The translations under genes were made by a program, and so were the position numbers. A DNA stretch of 33,033 nucleotides from JAIOPA01 sp046076045 (GTDB taxonomy: Bacteria > Eisenbacteria > RBG-16-71-46): positions 1 to 33,033 of the forward strand of contig JBJTRI010000104.1 of NCBI GenBank assembly GCA_046076045.1. The letters run 5' to 3'. Below, one piece after another: positions 1-7,415 of the stretch (positions within the stretch are counted from its first letter, which is position 1; every line of letters begins with the position of its first letter). A model generated the notes under the pieces. That model searched no databases. It was not told the DNA's origin and worked only from the letters and a program-made list of their open reading frames with translations.

Positions 1-129
1 TGATCCGCGCCGTCACCGCAGGAGCCACTCGCGCCCGGAACGAAGCGCATTGCGGTCCCCCGTCCCGAGTGCTCGCAAGCCCCACCGCGACCCGTGAGCG
101 GCCGCTACCCGCCGACGCGCGCGTGCTTT

Positions 130-148
130 AGCGCGCGACGCGCGCGCT
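130..148. repeat. Perfect GC-rich inverted repeat
   Basis: AGCGCGCG at 130-137 and CGCGCGCT at 141-148 are exact reverse complements around a 3-base loop. CTTT precedes the repeat on the + strand, so a minus-strand transcript would read AAAG after the hairpin; neither strand has the U-run of a classical terminator. Its role is unknown. Confidence 0.5.
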
Positions 149-230
149 CTCGGGGCGGCACGAGCTGCCGGGAAGGTGCGCGAGCGTGTCCCGACGCGCG
201 TCGTTCGGCAGTCCCAACCCTAGAAACCGT

Positions 231-259
231 TTGACGATAGGGGGGGTGCCGCTTACCTT
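231..259 (+). promoter_or_regulatory. Candidate sigma-70-like promoter of the epimerase operon
   Basis: TTGACG at 231-236 is followed 17 bases later by TACCTT at 254-259. The -35 is close to consensus and the -10 is weak. Initiation near 266 would leave a leader of about 100 bases before the ATG at 365. The assignment rests on sequence match and position only. Confidence 0.4.
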
Positions 260-364
260 GCCCCGAAGCGGTCCAGCCCCCCGATGGATACCGGCGGGCG
301 GTCGCGCGTTCCGGGTCATGGAAGTCGTGTCCGACTCGACCCGCCTACCGAACGAGGGGTTTCA

Positions 365-1363
365 ATGAGGATCCTGGTCACAGGAGGTGCCGGCTTCATC
401 GGTTCGCATCTCGTGGAGGAACTCCTCCAGCGAGGGCACGAGGTCTGGGCACTGGACGACCTGTCCACGGGCCACCTCGGCAACCTGCGCACCTTCGAGC
501 GTCACGCACGCTTCCGCTTCCTCGAGGGCAGCGTCATGGACACCGCCCTGGTCTCGGGGCTCGTCGCCCAGTGCGACCGGGTGTTCCACCTCGCCGCCGC
601 CGTGGGCGTGAAGTACGTGCTCGAGAACCCCCTCCGCTCCCTGCTCACGAACATCCGCGGCACCGAGGTGGTGCTCGAGGCCTGCCACCAGCACGGTCGC
701 AAGGTCGTGATCACGTCGAGCAGCGAGGTCTACGGCAAGGGCGTCTCGGTCCCGTTCTCCGAGGACGACGACCGCCTCATCGGCCCGACCCACAAGCTCC
801 GCTGGTCCTACGCGTGCGGTAAGGCCGTGGACGAGTGCCTCGCGCAGGCCTACTTCCAGCAGTACCGCATGCCGGTCGTGACCGTGCGCTGCTTCAACAC
901 CTGCGGTCCGCGCCAGTCGAGCGCCTACGGCATGGTGATCCCCAACATGGTGCAGCGCGCCCTGCAGGGCACGCCCATCCACGTCTACGGCGATGGCCAG
1001 CAGTCGCGCTGCTTCTCGTCGGTCACCGACGTGGTGCGCGGCATGCTGCTGCTCGCCGACAGCCCGCAGGCCGAGGGTCAGGTCTTCAACGTCGGCACCG
1101 ACGAGGAGGTCACCGTGCTCGAGCTGGCCAAGCGCATCAAGCGCATGTGCCACAGCGACTCGGCGATCGAGTTGGTGCCGTACGAGCACGTCTACGGCCA
1201 GTCGTTCGAGGACATGCGCCGTCGCGTGCCCGACCTGCAGAAGATCCGTCGCTTCGTGGGCTACCGCCCCATGGTGACGCTCGACCGGCTGCTCGAGGTC
1301 ACCATCCGCGACCACTGCGAGCGCATGGGCATCCCGTGCCCCATCGAGGTCACCGCGGCGTGA
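365..1363 (+). CDS. NAD-dependent nucleotide-sugar epimerase/dehydratase (extended SDR)
   Basis: This 332-residue protein is an extended short-chain dehydrogenase acting on nucleotide sugars in the cytoplasm. The NAD-binding Rossmann motif GGAGFIGSH lies at residues 7-15. The serine of SSSEVYG and the SYACGK motif (YxxxK) form the catalytic triad. A C-terminal substrate region contains YGDGQQSRCF followed by VTDVVRG, as in UDP-glucose 4-epimerase and UDP-glucuronate decarboxylase-like enzymes. The ATG at 365 is preferred because GAGGGG lies just upstream and the fold begins at once; an in-frame ATG at 284 would only add unrelated residues. The exact sugar cannot be told from sequence. It is followed by a WecA-type transferase, so it probably supplies a sugar for the polysaccharide made by the downstream cluster. 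Confidence 0.88.
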   Translation: MRILVTGGAGFIGSHLVEELLQRGHEVWALDDLSTGHLGNLRTFERHARFRFLEGSVMDTALVSGLVAQCDRVFHLAAAVGVKYVLENPLRSLLTNIRGTEVVLEACHQHGRKVVITSSSEVYGKGVSVPFSEDDDRLIGPTHKLRWSYACGKAVDECLAQAYFQQYRMPVVTVRCFNTCGPRQSSAYGMVIPNMVQRALQGTPIHVYGDGQQSRCFSSVTDVVRGMLLLADSPQAEGQVFNVGTDEEVTVLELAKRIKRMCHSDSAIELVPYEHVYGQSFEDMRRRVPDLQKIRRFVGYRPMVTLDRLLEVTIRDHCERMGIPCPIEVTAA

Positions 1364-1372
1364 TCCGGTCGC

Positions 1373-1394
1373 GCCCCGGGGCCCACCCCGGGGC
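1373..1394. terminator. GC-rich hairpin and tandem CCCCGGGGCCC repeat after the epimerase
   Basis: GCCCCGGG at 1373-1380 pairs with CCCGGGGC at 1387-1394 around a 6-base loop. The same bases form two direct copies of CCCCGGGGCCC (1374-1384 and 1386-1396) separated by one A. The hairpin starts 10 bases after the epimerase stop. No U-run follows, so termination is a guess; it may protect the 3' end or reduce read-through. Confidence 0.35.
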
Positions 1395-1421
1395 CCGTGC
1401 CGCACCCGCACCTCGCACCGC

Positions 1422-2456
1422 ATGAACGCGTCCCCCTTCCTCGCGCTCGCCCTGGCCGTGCCCATCGCGTGGCTGCTCGTGCCCGTCGGTGTGCGCGTGG
1501 CGTGGGCCATCGGCTGGCTCGACCAGCCCGCGGCGCGCAAGCTGCACAGCGCGGCCATGCCGGTGCTCGGTGGCGCGGTCGTGTTCGTGGCCGCGGTCGC
1601 AGCCTGGGCCCTGACGCTCGCACGCATCCCGCACTCCGACGCCGATTGGCAGGCGTGGTACCTGCTCGCGGGCGCGTTCATCATGCTGGTGGTCGGACTC
1701 GTGGACGACCGCTTCGGCATGCAGCCGAACCTCAAGATGCTCGGTCAGGCGGTGGCCGCCACGCTGCCCATCGCCGCCGGGCTCGTGCCGGACCTCGGCC
1801 TCCCGGTGGGGATCGAGGCTGCGATCGTGCTGGTGGCGCTCGTCGGCTTGATGAACGCGGTCAACTTCCTCGACAACATGAACGGCATGGTCGGCGGGCT
1901 GGCCCCGATCGCGCTGTTCGGGTTCGCGTGGGCCTCGCTCGAGCGCGGTGCGCACGGCGTGGCCGCGGCCCAGTTGGCGCTGGCCGGGGCCTGCCTCGGG
2001 TTCCTGCCCCACAACTTCCCCAAGGCCCGCATGTTCCTGGGGGACGCGGGCAGCCTGTTCTTGGGGTATAGTCTCGGCGCGTCCGCCCTCATGACCATGG
2101 AGGGGGCGGCCCCGGGCTGGGGCCGCGCCGGGGCGCCGCTGATCCTCGCCTACCCGGCGTTCGACATGGTCTTCGTGATCCTCACGCGCCTGCGCGATGG
2201 TCGCCCGGTGCAACAGGGCGGCAAGGATCACACCAACCACCGACTCGCGAGTGTACTGAAATGTCCGACTCGAACGGTTCTCGTGATGTGGGCCAGTGGG
2301 GCCGCCCTCTGCGCCGCCGGAACAAGTATTCTGCACCTCAATCAGCCGCTGCCGACGGTCCTCCTGTGGGGCCTGTCGACGATAGCGTTGCTGCTGACCG
2401 GGCTGCGGTTATCGTCCGTGCCGATCGCCCCCCCGTCCGCACCGACATCGAGGTGA
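1422..2456 (+). CDS. WecA/MraY-family polyprenyl-phosphate sugar-1-phosphate transferase
   Basis: This polytopic membrane protein of 344 residues transfers a sugar-1-phosphate, usually HexNAc-1-P, from its UDP donor to undecaprenyl phosphate. That reaction starts a lipid-linked polysaccharide. The family signatures are in order: the Asp-Asp pair in LVDDRFG (residues 95-96), NAVNFLDNMNG with D151, FLGDAGS with D208, and the cytoplasmic loop GGKDHTNHRL near residues 267-274 that matches the HxH nucleotide-binding motif. Hydrophobic helices alternate through the whole protein. No good ribosome binding site precedes the ATG. The stop overlaps the likely GTG start of khpA, tying a wall/polysaccharide enzyme to translation genes. 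It is one of two different priming enzymes in the window. Confidence 0.9.
   Translation: MNASPFLALALAVPIAWLLVPVGVRVAWAIGWLDQPAARKLHSAAMPVLGGAVVFVAAVAAWALTLARIPHSDADWQAWYLLAGAFIMLVVGLVDDRFGMQPNLKMLGQAVAATLPIAAGLVPDLGLPVGIEAAIVLVALVGLMNAVNFLDNMNGMVGGLAPIALFGFAWASLERGAHGVAAAQLALAGACLGFLPHNFPKARMFLGDAGSLFLGYSLGASALMTMEGAAPGWGRAGAPLILAYPAFDMVFVILTRLRDGRPVQQGGKDHTNHRLASVLKCPTRTVLVMWASGAALCAAGTSILHLNQPLPTVLLWGLSTIALLLTGLRLSSVPIAPPSAPTSR
2388..2415 (+). promoter_or_regulatory. Possible internal promoter for khpA-rimM-trmD
   Basis: TTGCTG at 2388-2393 is followed by a 16-base spacer and TATCGT at 2410-2415, inside the 3' end of the WecA-type gene. Initiation near 2422 would put khpA (GTG at 2453) under its own promoter. 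The surrounding 180 bases (2221-2400) are relatively AT-rich: 33, 39 and 40 G+C per successive 60 bases. This is inference from composition and motif match. Confidence 0.25.
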
Positions 2457-2749
2457 TCGGGGCGCCGCGCGACGAGGCCCCGCGCGAGCACCGCGACCCC
2501 GACGACGTCGACTTCCAGTTGCGCGACCTCGTCGAGCACCTCGCCAAGGGTCTCGTGGACCATCCCGACGACGTGCAGGTCGAGATCGTGCACGCCGGCG
2601 ACGGGGGCGAGTTCGAGCTGCGCGTGAACTCGGACGACATCGGCCACGTGATCGGCAAGCAGGGCAACACCGTGAAGTCGTTGCGCCGCGTGCTCGGCGC
2701 CGCCGCGTCCCGTGTGGACCGCCGCATGGGGCTGGAGATCGCGGACTGA
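2453..2749 (+). CDS. khpA: KH-domain RNA-binding protein KhpA (YlqC family)
   Basis: This small RNA-binding protein is almost entirely one KH domain. Family members bind RNA, often as a KhpA-KhpB pair, and affect cell division and envelope gene expression in Gram-positives. The typical opening LRDLVEHLAKGLVDHPDDV is followed by a KH core with VIGKQGNTVKSLRRVLGAAA, whose GKQG is the GxxG loop. The GTG at 2453 gives 98 residues and overlaps the preceding stop as GTGA. A TTG at 2519 would give the usual family length of about 76 residues but has no ribosome binding site. An ATG at 2261 would add 64 residues that overlap the previous gene and look non-protein-like. The start is therefore uncertain. 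rpsP, the usual upstream neighbour, is absent. Confidence 0.85.
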   Translation: MIGAPRDEAPREHRDPDDVDFQLRDLVEHLAKGLVDHPDDVQVEIVHAGDGGEFELRVNSDDIGHVIGKQGNTVKSLRRVLGAAASRVDRRMGLEIAD

Positions 2750-3255
2750 CGGCGCTCTCGATCGGCCGTCTGGGCCGCCCGCACGGCATCGCCGGCGAGC
2801 TCTACCTGGACGGCTGTCCGCTCACGGCCGAGCAGCTGCGCGCGCTGGACCGCCTCGAGTGGCGGCCCGTGCGCGGCGGTGACGCGCGTCCGCTCGTGTT
2901 GCTGCGCGTGCGTCCGGCCGACACGCGCATGCTCGTCACGTTCGAGGGCGTGGCCTCGCGCGAAGCCGCGTCCGCGCTCACGAACGGTCTGCTGTGGGCC
3001 GACCAGGCGGAGTTGCCCGACCCCGGCCCCGGACGGTCCTACGCGTGGGAGCTGGCCGGGATGCGGGTGGTGGACGCCACGGGCCGCGAGCTCGGGGTGG
3101 TCGCCGAGGTCGTGTTCAACGTCGGCCAGCCGCTGCTGGTGCTCGAAGGGGCCGAGGGGCGCATGCTGCCCTGCCAGCCGCCGTTCATGAAGCACCTCGA
3201 CCCGGCCACGCGCACCATCACGCTCGACCTGCCGGCGGGCTTCGACGAACTGTGA
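2746..3255 (+). CDS. rimM: Ribosome maturation factor RimM, probable CTG start
   Basis: RimM binds ribosomal protein S19 and helps mature the 30S head. The N-terminal RimM domain opens with the hallmark IGRLGRPHGIAGELYL. A PRC-barrel follows, with YAWELAGMRVVDATGRELG and later LPCQPPFMKHLDPATRTI. No ATG, GTG or TTG lies in frame near the expected start. The first in-frame ATG at 2929 and a GTG at 2869 would both delete the N-terminal domain. CTG at 2746 overlaps the khpA stop as CTGA, with GGAG at 2734-2737, eight bases upstream. It gives 169 residues, the normal family length. The CTG start is an inference from this spacing and homology. Confidence 0.87.
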   Translation: MTALSIGRLGRPHGIAGELYLDGCPLTAEQLRALDRLEWRPVRGGDARPLVLLRVRPADTRMLVTFEGVASREAASALTNGLLWADQAELPDPGPGRSYAWELAGMRVVDATGRELGVVAEVVFNVGQPLLVLEGAEGRMLPCQPPFMKHLDPATRTITLDLPAGFDEL

Positions 3256-3256
3256 G

Positions 3257-3286
3257 CGCGCGCACCGCACGGCCGCGGTGCGCGTG
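3257..3286. terminator. Strong stem-loop between rimM and trmD
   Basis: CGCGCACCGC at 3259-3268 pairs perfectly with GCGGTGCGCG at 3275-3284 around a 6-base loop. A further G-U and C-G pair extend the stem. It begins two bases after the rimM stop and is among the most stable hairpins in the window. There is no U-run. It may partly terminate, protect an upstream mRNA end, or be an RNA-processing site setting rimM and trmD levels apart. Confidence 0.45.
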
Positions 3287-3321
3287 AGCGATGCCGCCCC
3301 CGCGGGGGGCGCGGAGGGGCC

Positions 3322-4080
3322 GTGAAGGTCACGCTCGTCACCATCTTCCCCGAGTTCTTCCCCGGTCCGTTCGACGACGGCATGATCCGCGTCGCACGCG
3401 AGAAGGGGCGTCTCGACGTGCAGGTGCTCAACCTGCGCGACTTCACCGACGACGTGCACAAGACGGTGGACGACGCGCCGTTCGGCGGCGGCCCCGGCAT
3501 GGTCATGAAGATCGAGCCGCTCGACCGCGCGCTGGGTTCGCTCGAGGTCGGCACGCGCGCCACGCGCGCGCCCGGCACGCGCGTGGTGCTCACCTCGCCG
3601 CAGGGGACGCGCTTCGACCAGACGCGCGCGATCGAGTGGGCCGCGCTCGACCACCTCGTGATCGTGTGCGGGCGCTACAAGGGTGTGGACGAGCGCGTCG
3701 CCGAGCAGCTCGTGGACGAGGAGTTCTCGCTCGGCGACTTCGTGCTCTCGGGCGGCGAACCGGCCGCGCTGTGCGTGGTGGACGCGGTCGCGCGCCTGCA
3801 GCCCGACGTGGTGGGATGCTTCGATTCGGTCGAGAGCGACTCGTTCCACTCGGGCCTGCTCGATTGCGGCTACTGGACGCGGCCCGCGGAGTACAAGGGC
3901 TGGGCCGTACCCGAGGTGCTGCTGTCGGGGCATCACGCGCGCATCGCGCGTGCGCGGCGCGAGGAGGCGCTGCGCCGCACGTTCGAGCGCCGTCCCGACC
4001 TGCTCGCGAACGCCGAGCTCACCGAGGCCGATCGCCGGTTCGTGCGCGAACTCGAGCGCGCCCGCGCGGGGCGTGCGTGA
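3322..4080 (+). CDS. trmD: tRNA (guanine37-N1)-methyltransferase TrmD
   Basis: TrmD methylates N1 of guanosine 37 in tRNAs reading CNN codons, using S-adenosylmethionine, and prevents +1 frameshifting. The 252-residue length is typical. The SPOUT trefoil-knot signatures are all present: LTSPQGTRFDQ, VIVCGRYKGVDERV, SLGDFVLSGGEPAA, and the C-terminal YWTRPAEYKGWAVPEVLLSG with HH after it. The GTG start at 3322 has GGAGGGG directly upstream. Its stop overlaps the GTG of a membrane polymerase gene (GTGA), so a core translation gene is translationally coupled to a polysaccharide cluster. In many bacteria rplS follows trmD at once; here it lies 13.7 kb away. Confidence 0.96.
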   Translation: MKVTLVTIFPEFFPGPFDDGMIRVAREKGRLDVQVLNLRDFTDDVHKTVDDAPFGGGPGMVMKIEPLDRALGSLEVGTRATRAPGTRVVLTSPQGTRFDQTRAIEWAALDHLVIVCGRYKGVDERVAEQLVDEEFSLGDFVLSGGEPAALCVVDAVARLQPDVVGCFDSVESDSFHSGLLDCGYWTRPAEYKGWAVPEVLLSGHHARIARARREEALRRTFERRPDLLANAELTEADRRFVRELERARAGRA

Positions 4081-5285
4081 CCGACGCCCGCCGCGACCCG
4101 GTCGCGACCTCGGCGGCGATCGCGTTGCCGTTGTTCCTCGCGACGCTGCCGGGTTCGATCGCGCCCATGGGGATCGCCGCCGGCCTGCTGGGCGCGGTCA
4201 CGCTCGCTCGCCTGTGGCGCGGGCCGGCGCCGCGCTGGCAGCGCACCCCGCTCGACCTCGCCGCGCTCGTCTGGTTCGGCGCGCTCGTCGTCGCGAGCGC
4301 GTTCGCGCTCGACCCCGCCGAGAGCTGGCCGCGCGTCACCAAGGGCCTCATGCCGTTGCTCGCGGGTGCGGTGGCCGTGACGGCCCGCGACCCGCGCGTC
4401 GGCCGTCGCGCCGTCGTCGTGTACCTCGCGGTCGCCACGCTCGCCGCGCTCGTCGGCACGGTCGAGTGGGTGCAGCACGGCGCGGGCTACGCGTGGCGCG
4501 CGCGCGGGCCCTCGCACCACCACATGACGTACGGCGGCCAGTTGCTGCTGGAGTTCCCGGTCGCGCTCGCGATCGCCCTGACCGCGCGCGGTGCGCGCGC
4601 CCGACTGGCCGCCGGTGCGGTCGCGCTGGTGCTCGCGGTCGCGCTCGCGACCACGTTCACGCGCAGTGCGTGGGCGGGGGCGTTCGTGGCCAGCCTGCTC
4701 GTGCTCGCCGCGACCTACCCGTGGGGTGTGGCGGCGTGCGCGGTCGCCGGCGCGGCGGCGTTCGCGTTCGCGCCCGGCGAGTGGGGCGACCGCATCCGCA
4801 GCATGGTGCAGCCGCGACAGGGCTACAACGGCGAACGCCTGCTCATGTGGGAGGCGGGCTGGCGCATGTTCCGCTCGGACTGGCTCACGGGCGTGGGCCT
4901 GCTCGACATGCACGGCATCTACCCGCGCTTCCGCTCGCCCGCGGCGACCGAGGAGGTGGGGCACCTGCACAACGCCTACGTGCAGGTCGCGGCCACCATG
5001 GGCGCGGTCGGGTTGGCGGCGTTCGCATTCCTCGTCTCGGCGCTGCTGCGCACCGCAGGGCGCGGGCTGGCGTGGGGCCGTGGCCTGCCTGCGCGCCTGC
5101 GTGGAGCGGGGCTCGCGGCCGGACTGCGGCTCGGGGTGACCGCGGCCATCGTGGGCATGCTGGTCGCCGGACTGTTCGAGTGGAACTTCGGGGACGAGGA
5201 ACTGCTCTACCACCTCTACGCGCTCGCCGGACTGGCGTGGGCCGCGGCGGGCTGGGGGAGCGAGCGGCCGGAGGGGGAGCGGTGA
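4077..5285 (+). CDS. O-antigen ligase/polymerase-family membrane protein (Wzy/WaaL-like)
   Basis: This polytopic inner-membrane protein of 402 residues belongs to the Wzy_C/O-antigen ligase family, which polymerises lipid-linked repeat units or ligates glycans. Evidence is about ten hydrophobic segments, the periplasmic motif TTFTRSAWAG (R196-S197), the conserved YNGERLLMWEAGWRMF stretch, and the HLHNAYVQVAATMG motif with H298-N299, where WaaL and Wzy proteins have their functional His-Asn. The GTG start overlaps the trmD stop by three bases and the protein reads sensibly from there. In a cluster with a flippase and lipid-linked priming enzymes, polymerase (Wzy) is more likely than ligase, but the sequence cannot separate the two. 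Confidence 0.85.
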   Translation: MTDARRDPVATSAAIALPLFLATLPGSIAPMGIAAGLLGAVTLARLWRGPAPRWQRTPLDLAALVWFGALVVASAFALDPAESWPRVTKGLMPLLAGAVAVTARDPRVGRRAVVVYLAVATLAALVGTVEWVQHGAGYAWRARGPSHHHMTYGGQLLLEFPVALAIALTARGARARLAAGAVALVLAVALATTFTRSAWAGAFVASLLVLAATYPWGVAACAVAGAAAFAFAPGEWGDRIRSMVQPRQGYNGERLLMWEAGWRMFRSDWLTGVGLLDMHGIYPRFRSPAATEEVGHLHNAYVQVAATMGAVGLAAFAFLVSALLRTAGRGLAWGRGLPARLRGAGLAAGLRLGVTAAIVGMLVAGLFEWNFGDEELLYHLYALAGLAWAAAGWGSERPEGER

Positions 5286-6151
5286 GCCTCGACGCCGCAC
5301 TCTCGCGCTGGACGCGGCGTGTGCCGCGGTTCCGCGGCTGGCATCGGCTGCTCGAGCCGGTGCGGCGGCACCACGTGCGCCTGTACGAGGGGCGCGAGGA
5401 CCGCTGGACGGTGATCGACGACTTCGAGGGCGACCTGCGCATGGCGGTGGATCGCGCCGCCTACATGGGGAGCCTCATCTACTGGCGCGGCATCCACGCC
5501 TTCGCCGAGGCCGCCATGGTCCGCCAGCACCTGCCCGAGGACGGCGTGTTCGTGGACGTCGGCGCGAACCAGGGGGAGCTCACGCTGGTCGCGGCGCGCC
5601 GCGCGCGCCGCGGGCGCGTGATCGCCTTCGAGCCCGTGCCGCGCTGGTACGAGCGGCTCGCCGCCAACGTCGCACTCAACGCGTTCCCGCACGTGACGCT
5701 GGTGCGCATGGGGGTCTCGGACCGCGCGGGCGAGGCCGCCATGTACGCCTCGGATGGCGCTGCCGCGCACGCCTCGTTCAACGAGGGGCTGTCGTCGTTC
5801 GAGCGCCGCACGCCCGACGACCGGCTCGTCGGCACGTTCCCGGTCACCACGCTCGACGCGTGGGCGGAGGGTGAGGGGCTGACGCGGCTCGACCTCGTCA
5901 AGGTGGACGTCGAGGGAGCCGAGCGCGCCGTGCTCGAAGGCGCGCGCGCGCTGATCGAGCGGTTCCGCCCCACGATCGTCATGGAGGTCAACGACGAGAC
6001 GTTCGCGCCCGGCGGCCCGGCCGCCATGCTGCGGGCGGCCGGCTACGCGCTGTACGAGGTGGACCCGTTCGCGCGCGTGCGTGCGCTCGGGGACTCGGAC
6101 CCCGCACGCCACGACACGCTGCTCGCACGCCATGCGACTCGCCTCCGATAG
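5282..6151 (+). CDS. FkbM-family SAM-dependent methyltransferase
   Basis: This cytoplasmic Rossmann-fold methyltransferase of 289 residues probably O-methylates a sugar of the polysaccharide or a related group. Motif I is VFVDVGANQGE (residues 89-99, D92 and the GxN loop). It is followed by VIAFEPVP with acidic E117, then LDLVKVDVEGAE, the FkbM hallmark motif. The first 80 residues are basic and aromatic and may dock to membrane or glycan. The GTG start overlaps the previous stop (GTGA) and has a strong GGAGGGGGAG binding site. Its 3' end overlaps the flippase gene by 20 bases. Acceptor and position of methylation are unknown. Confidence 0.88.
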   Translation: MSLDAALSRWTRRVPRFRGWHRLLEPVRRHHVRLYEGREDRWTVIDDFEGDLRMAVDRAAYMGSLIYWRGIHAFAEAAMVRQHLPEDGVFVDVGANQGELTLVAARRARRGRVIAFEPVPRWYERLAANVALNAFPHVTLVRMGVSDRAGEAAMYASDGAAAHASFNEGLSSFERRTPDDRLVGTFPVTTLDAWAEGEGLTRLDLVKVDVEGAERAVLEGARALIERFRPTIVMEVNDETFAPGGPAAMLRAAGYALYEVDPFARVRALGDSDPARHDTLLARHATRLR

Positions 6152-7415
6152 CACGCTCGTCCTCGCCTGCAAGGGGGGAGCGGCGGTGGCCCAACTGCTG
6201 CTCCTCGTGCTCACCGCCCGCTGGTTCGGGGTCGAGTTCCGCGGCGAGGTCGCGCTGTTCAACGCCACGCTCCAGTTGCTCGTGCTGCTCGTCGGGTTCA
6301 CGGGCGGGATCTCGATCGCGTTCCTGGCGGCACGCGACGCCGATCGGCGAACGCTCGATCGCCTGCTCGCGCTGGGCTGGGCCGCCGCCCTCGTGCTGCC
6401 TCCGGCGGCACTGGCCGTCGCGAACGCGCTCGGGTGGTCCGCCGGGCCGCGCGTGATCCTGCTCGGCGCCATCGCCGTCCTGCAGGCGCTGCACATGGTC
6501 CATCTCTCGGTGCTCGTCGCGGGGCAGGCCGCCTGGAAGGTGAGTCTGCTCGAGTTCCTGCGTCCGGCCGCGATCGTCGGGTTGCTGCTCGGCGCACGCG
6601 CGCTCGGGGGCACGCTGAGCCCCGACGGGTTCTACGCCGTCTGGTTCGCGGGGACGGCGCTCGCCTTCGTGCTGTCGCTGCCCTTCGTCGCCGCCCACCG
6701 GGGCTCGCTGCCCGGCGGCGCGGCGGCCCCGCGCTCGTGGGGCCGGCTCGCCCGCGACCTCGTCACGCACGGCTCGCTCGCCCAGGCCAGCAACGTCGCG
6801 CAGTTCCTCAACTACCGCTGGTTGTTCTTCGCCCTCGAGCGCCATGCGGGGCTGTCGGCGGTGGGCCTGTTCTCGACCGCGGTGGCGTTCGCCGAGGTGC
6901 TGTGGATCCCGACGCACAGTCTCGCGGCGGTCGCGCTCAACCGCGTCACGCGCGCCGCGGCCGAACCCGCGACGCGTGCGCTCGTGCTGCGTCTCGTGCG
7001 CCTCGCGGTCGTCGCCATGGTGCTCGCCTCGGCCCTCGCGCTCGTGCTGCCGCTCGGCCTCGTCACGGGACTCCTCGGGCGCGACTTCGCCGACGTGCGC
7101 GCGCTGCTCGCACGCCTGCTGCCCGGCGTCGTGGCGATGGGGGTCGCCTCGGTGGCGGCCTCGTACCACGCCGGCCATGGCCGGTACGGACGCAACCTCG
7201 CGGCCGCGCTGGCGGGGCTCGCCATCACCTCGCTCGGCTTCACGGTCCTCATCCCGCGCTTCGAGGTCGCCGGGGCCGTGGTCGCGATGAACGCCGCGCA
7301 TCTGCTGACCGCGGCGGTGGTGCTGGCCCCGCTCGTGGTCGCCGAACGCGTGCGCGCGCTCGAACTCGTGCCGCGCCTCGCCGACCTGCGCGTGCGCACG
7401 GGGGAGCCCCGATGA
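6132..7415 (+). CDS. Polysaccharide flippase-like membrane protein (Wzx/MOP superfamily)
   Basis: This 427-residue protein is almost entirely hydrophobic, with an estimated 12 membrane segments. Its N-terminus (STLVLACKGGAAVAQLLLLV, then LTARWFGVEFRGEVALF) has the R-G-E and F/Y-G-x-E pattern at the first helix pair typical of oligosaccharide flippases. Wzx proteins move undecaprenyl-diphosphate-linked repeat units across the inner membrane. A central segment near residues 215-245 (ASNVAQFLNYRWLFFAL) resembles the second half-repeat of the MOP fold. The ATG lies inside the end of the methyltransferase gene, and the stop overlaps the next start (ATGA). Wzx sequences are very divergent, so the call leans on topology and context next to a Wzy-like gene. 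Confidence 0.78.
   Translation: MRLASDSTLVLACKGGAAVAQLLLLVLTARWFGVEFRGEVALFNATLQLLVLLVGFTGGISIAFLAARDADRRTLDRLLALGWAAALVLPPAALAVANALGWSAGPRVILLGAIAVLQALHMVHLSVLVAGQAAWKVSLLEFLRPAAIVGLLLGARALGGTLSPDGFYAVWFAGTALAFVLSLPFVAAHRGSLPGGAAAPRSWGRLARDLVTHGSLAQASNVAQFLNYRWLFFALERHAGLSAVGLFSTAVAFAEVLWIPTHSLAAVALNRVTRAAAEPATRALVLRLVRLAVVAMVLASALALVLPLGLVTGLLGRDFADVRALLARLLPGVVAMGVASVAASYHAGHGRYGRNLAAALAGLAITSLGFTVLIPRFEVAGAVVAMNAAHLLTAAVVLAPLVVAERVRALELVPRLADLRVRTGEPR

Larger units (their letters stand above)
1..364. other. Non-coding stretch upstream of the first gene
   Basis: No convincing coding region is seen in these bases; the short open frames on both strands lack a recognisable product or ribosome binding site. 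The stretch holds a perfect 8-bp inverted repeat (AGCGCGCG, 3-base loop, CGCGCGCT) at 130-148 and a plausible sigma-70-like promoter at 231-259. The TGA at 1-3 could end a gene lying to the left, but nothing else supports that. The last 100 bases are probably the untranslated leader of the epimerase transcript. Confidence 0.5.

Noticed and set aside
362..1735. Long minus-strand open frame opposite the epimerase and WecA gene
   Set aside because: GC-rich codon bias keeps antisense frames open; the translation is low-complexity His/Arg/Ala-rich and the sense strand carries clear known genes.
2067..2072. TATAGT inside the WecA gene as a promoter -10
   Set aside because: No matching -35 lies at 15-19 bases upstream, and it is well inside a conserved coding motif.
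2261..2452. ATG start for a 162-residue KhpA overlapping WecA
   Set aside because: The extra 64 residues look unlike protein and would overlap a well-conserved membrane gene; the GTG at 2453 matches the GTGA overlap pattern seen at many junctions here.
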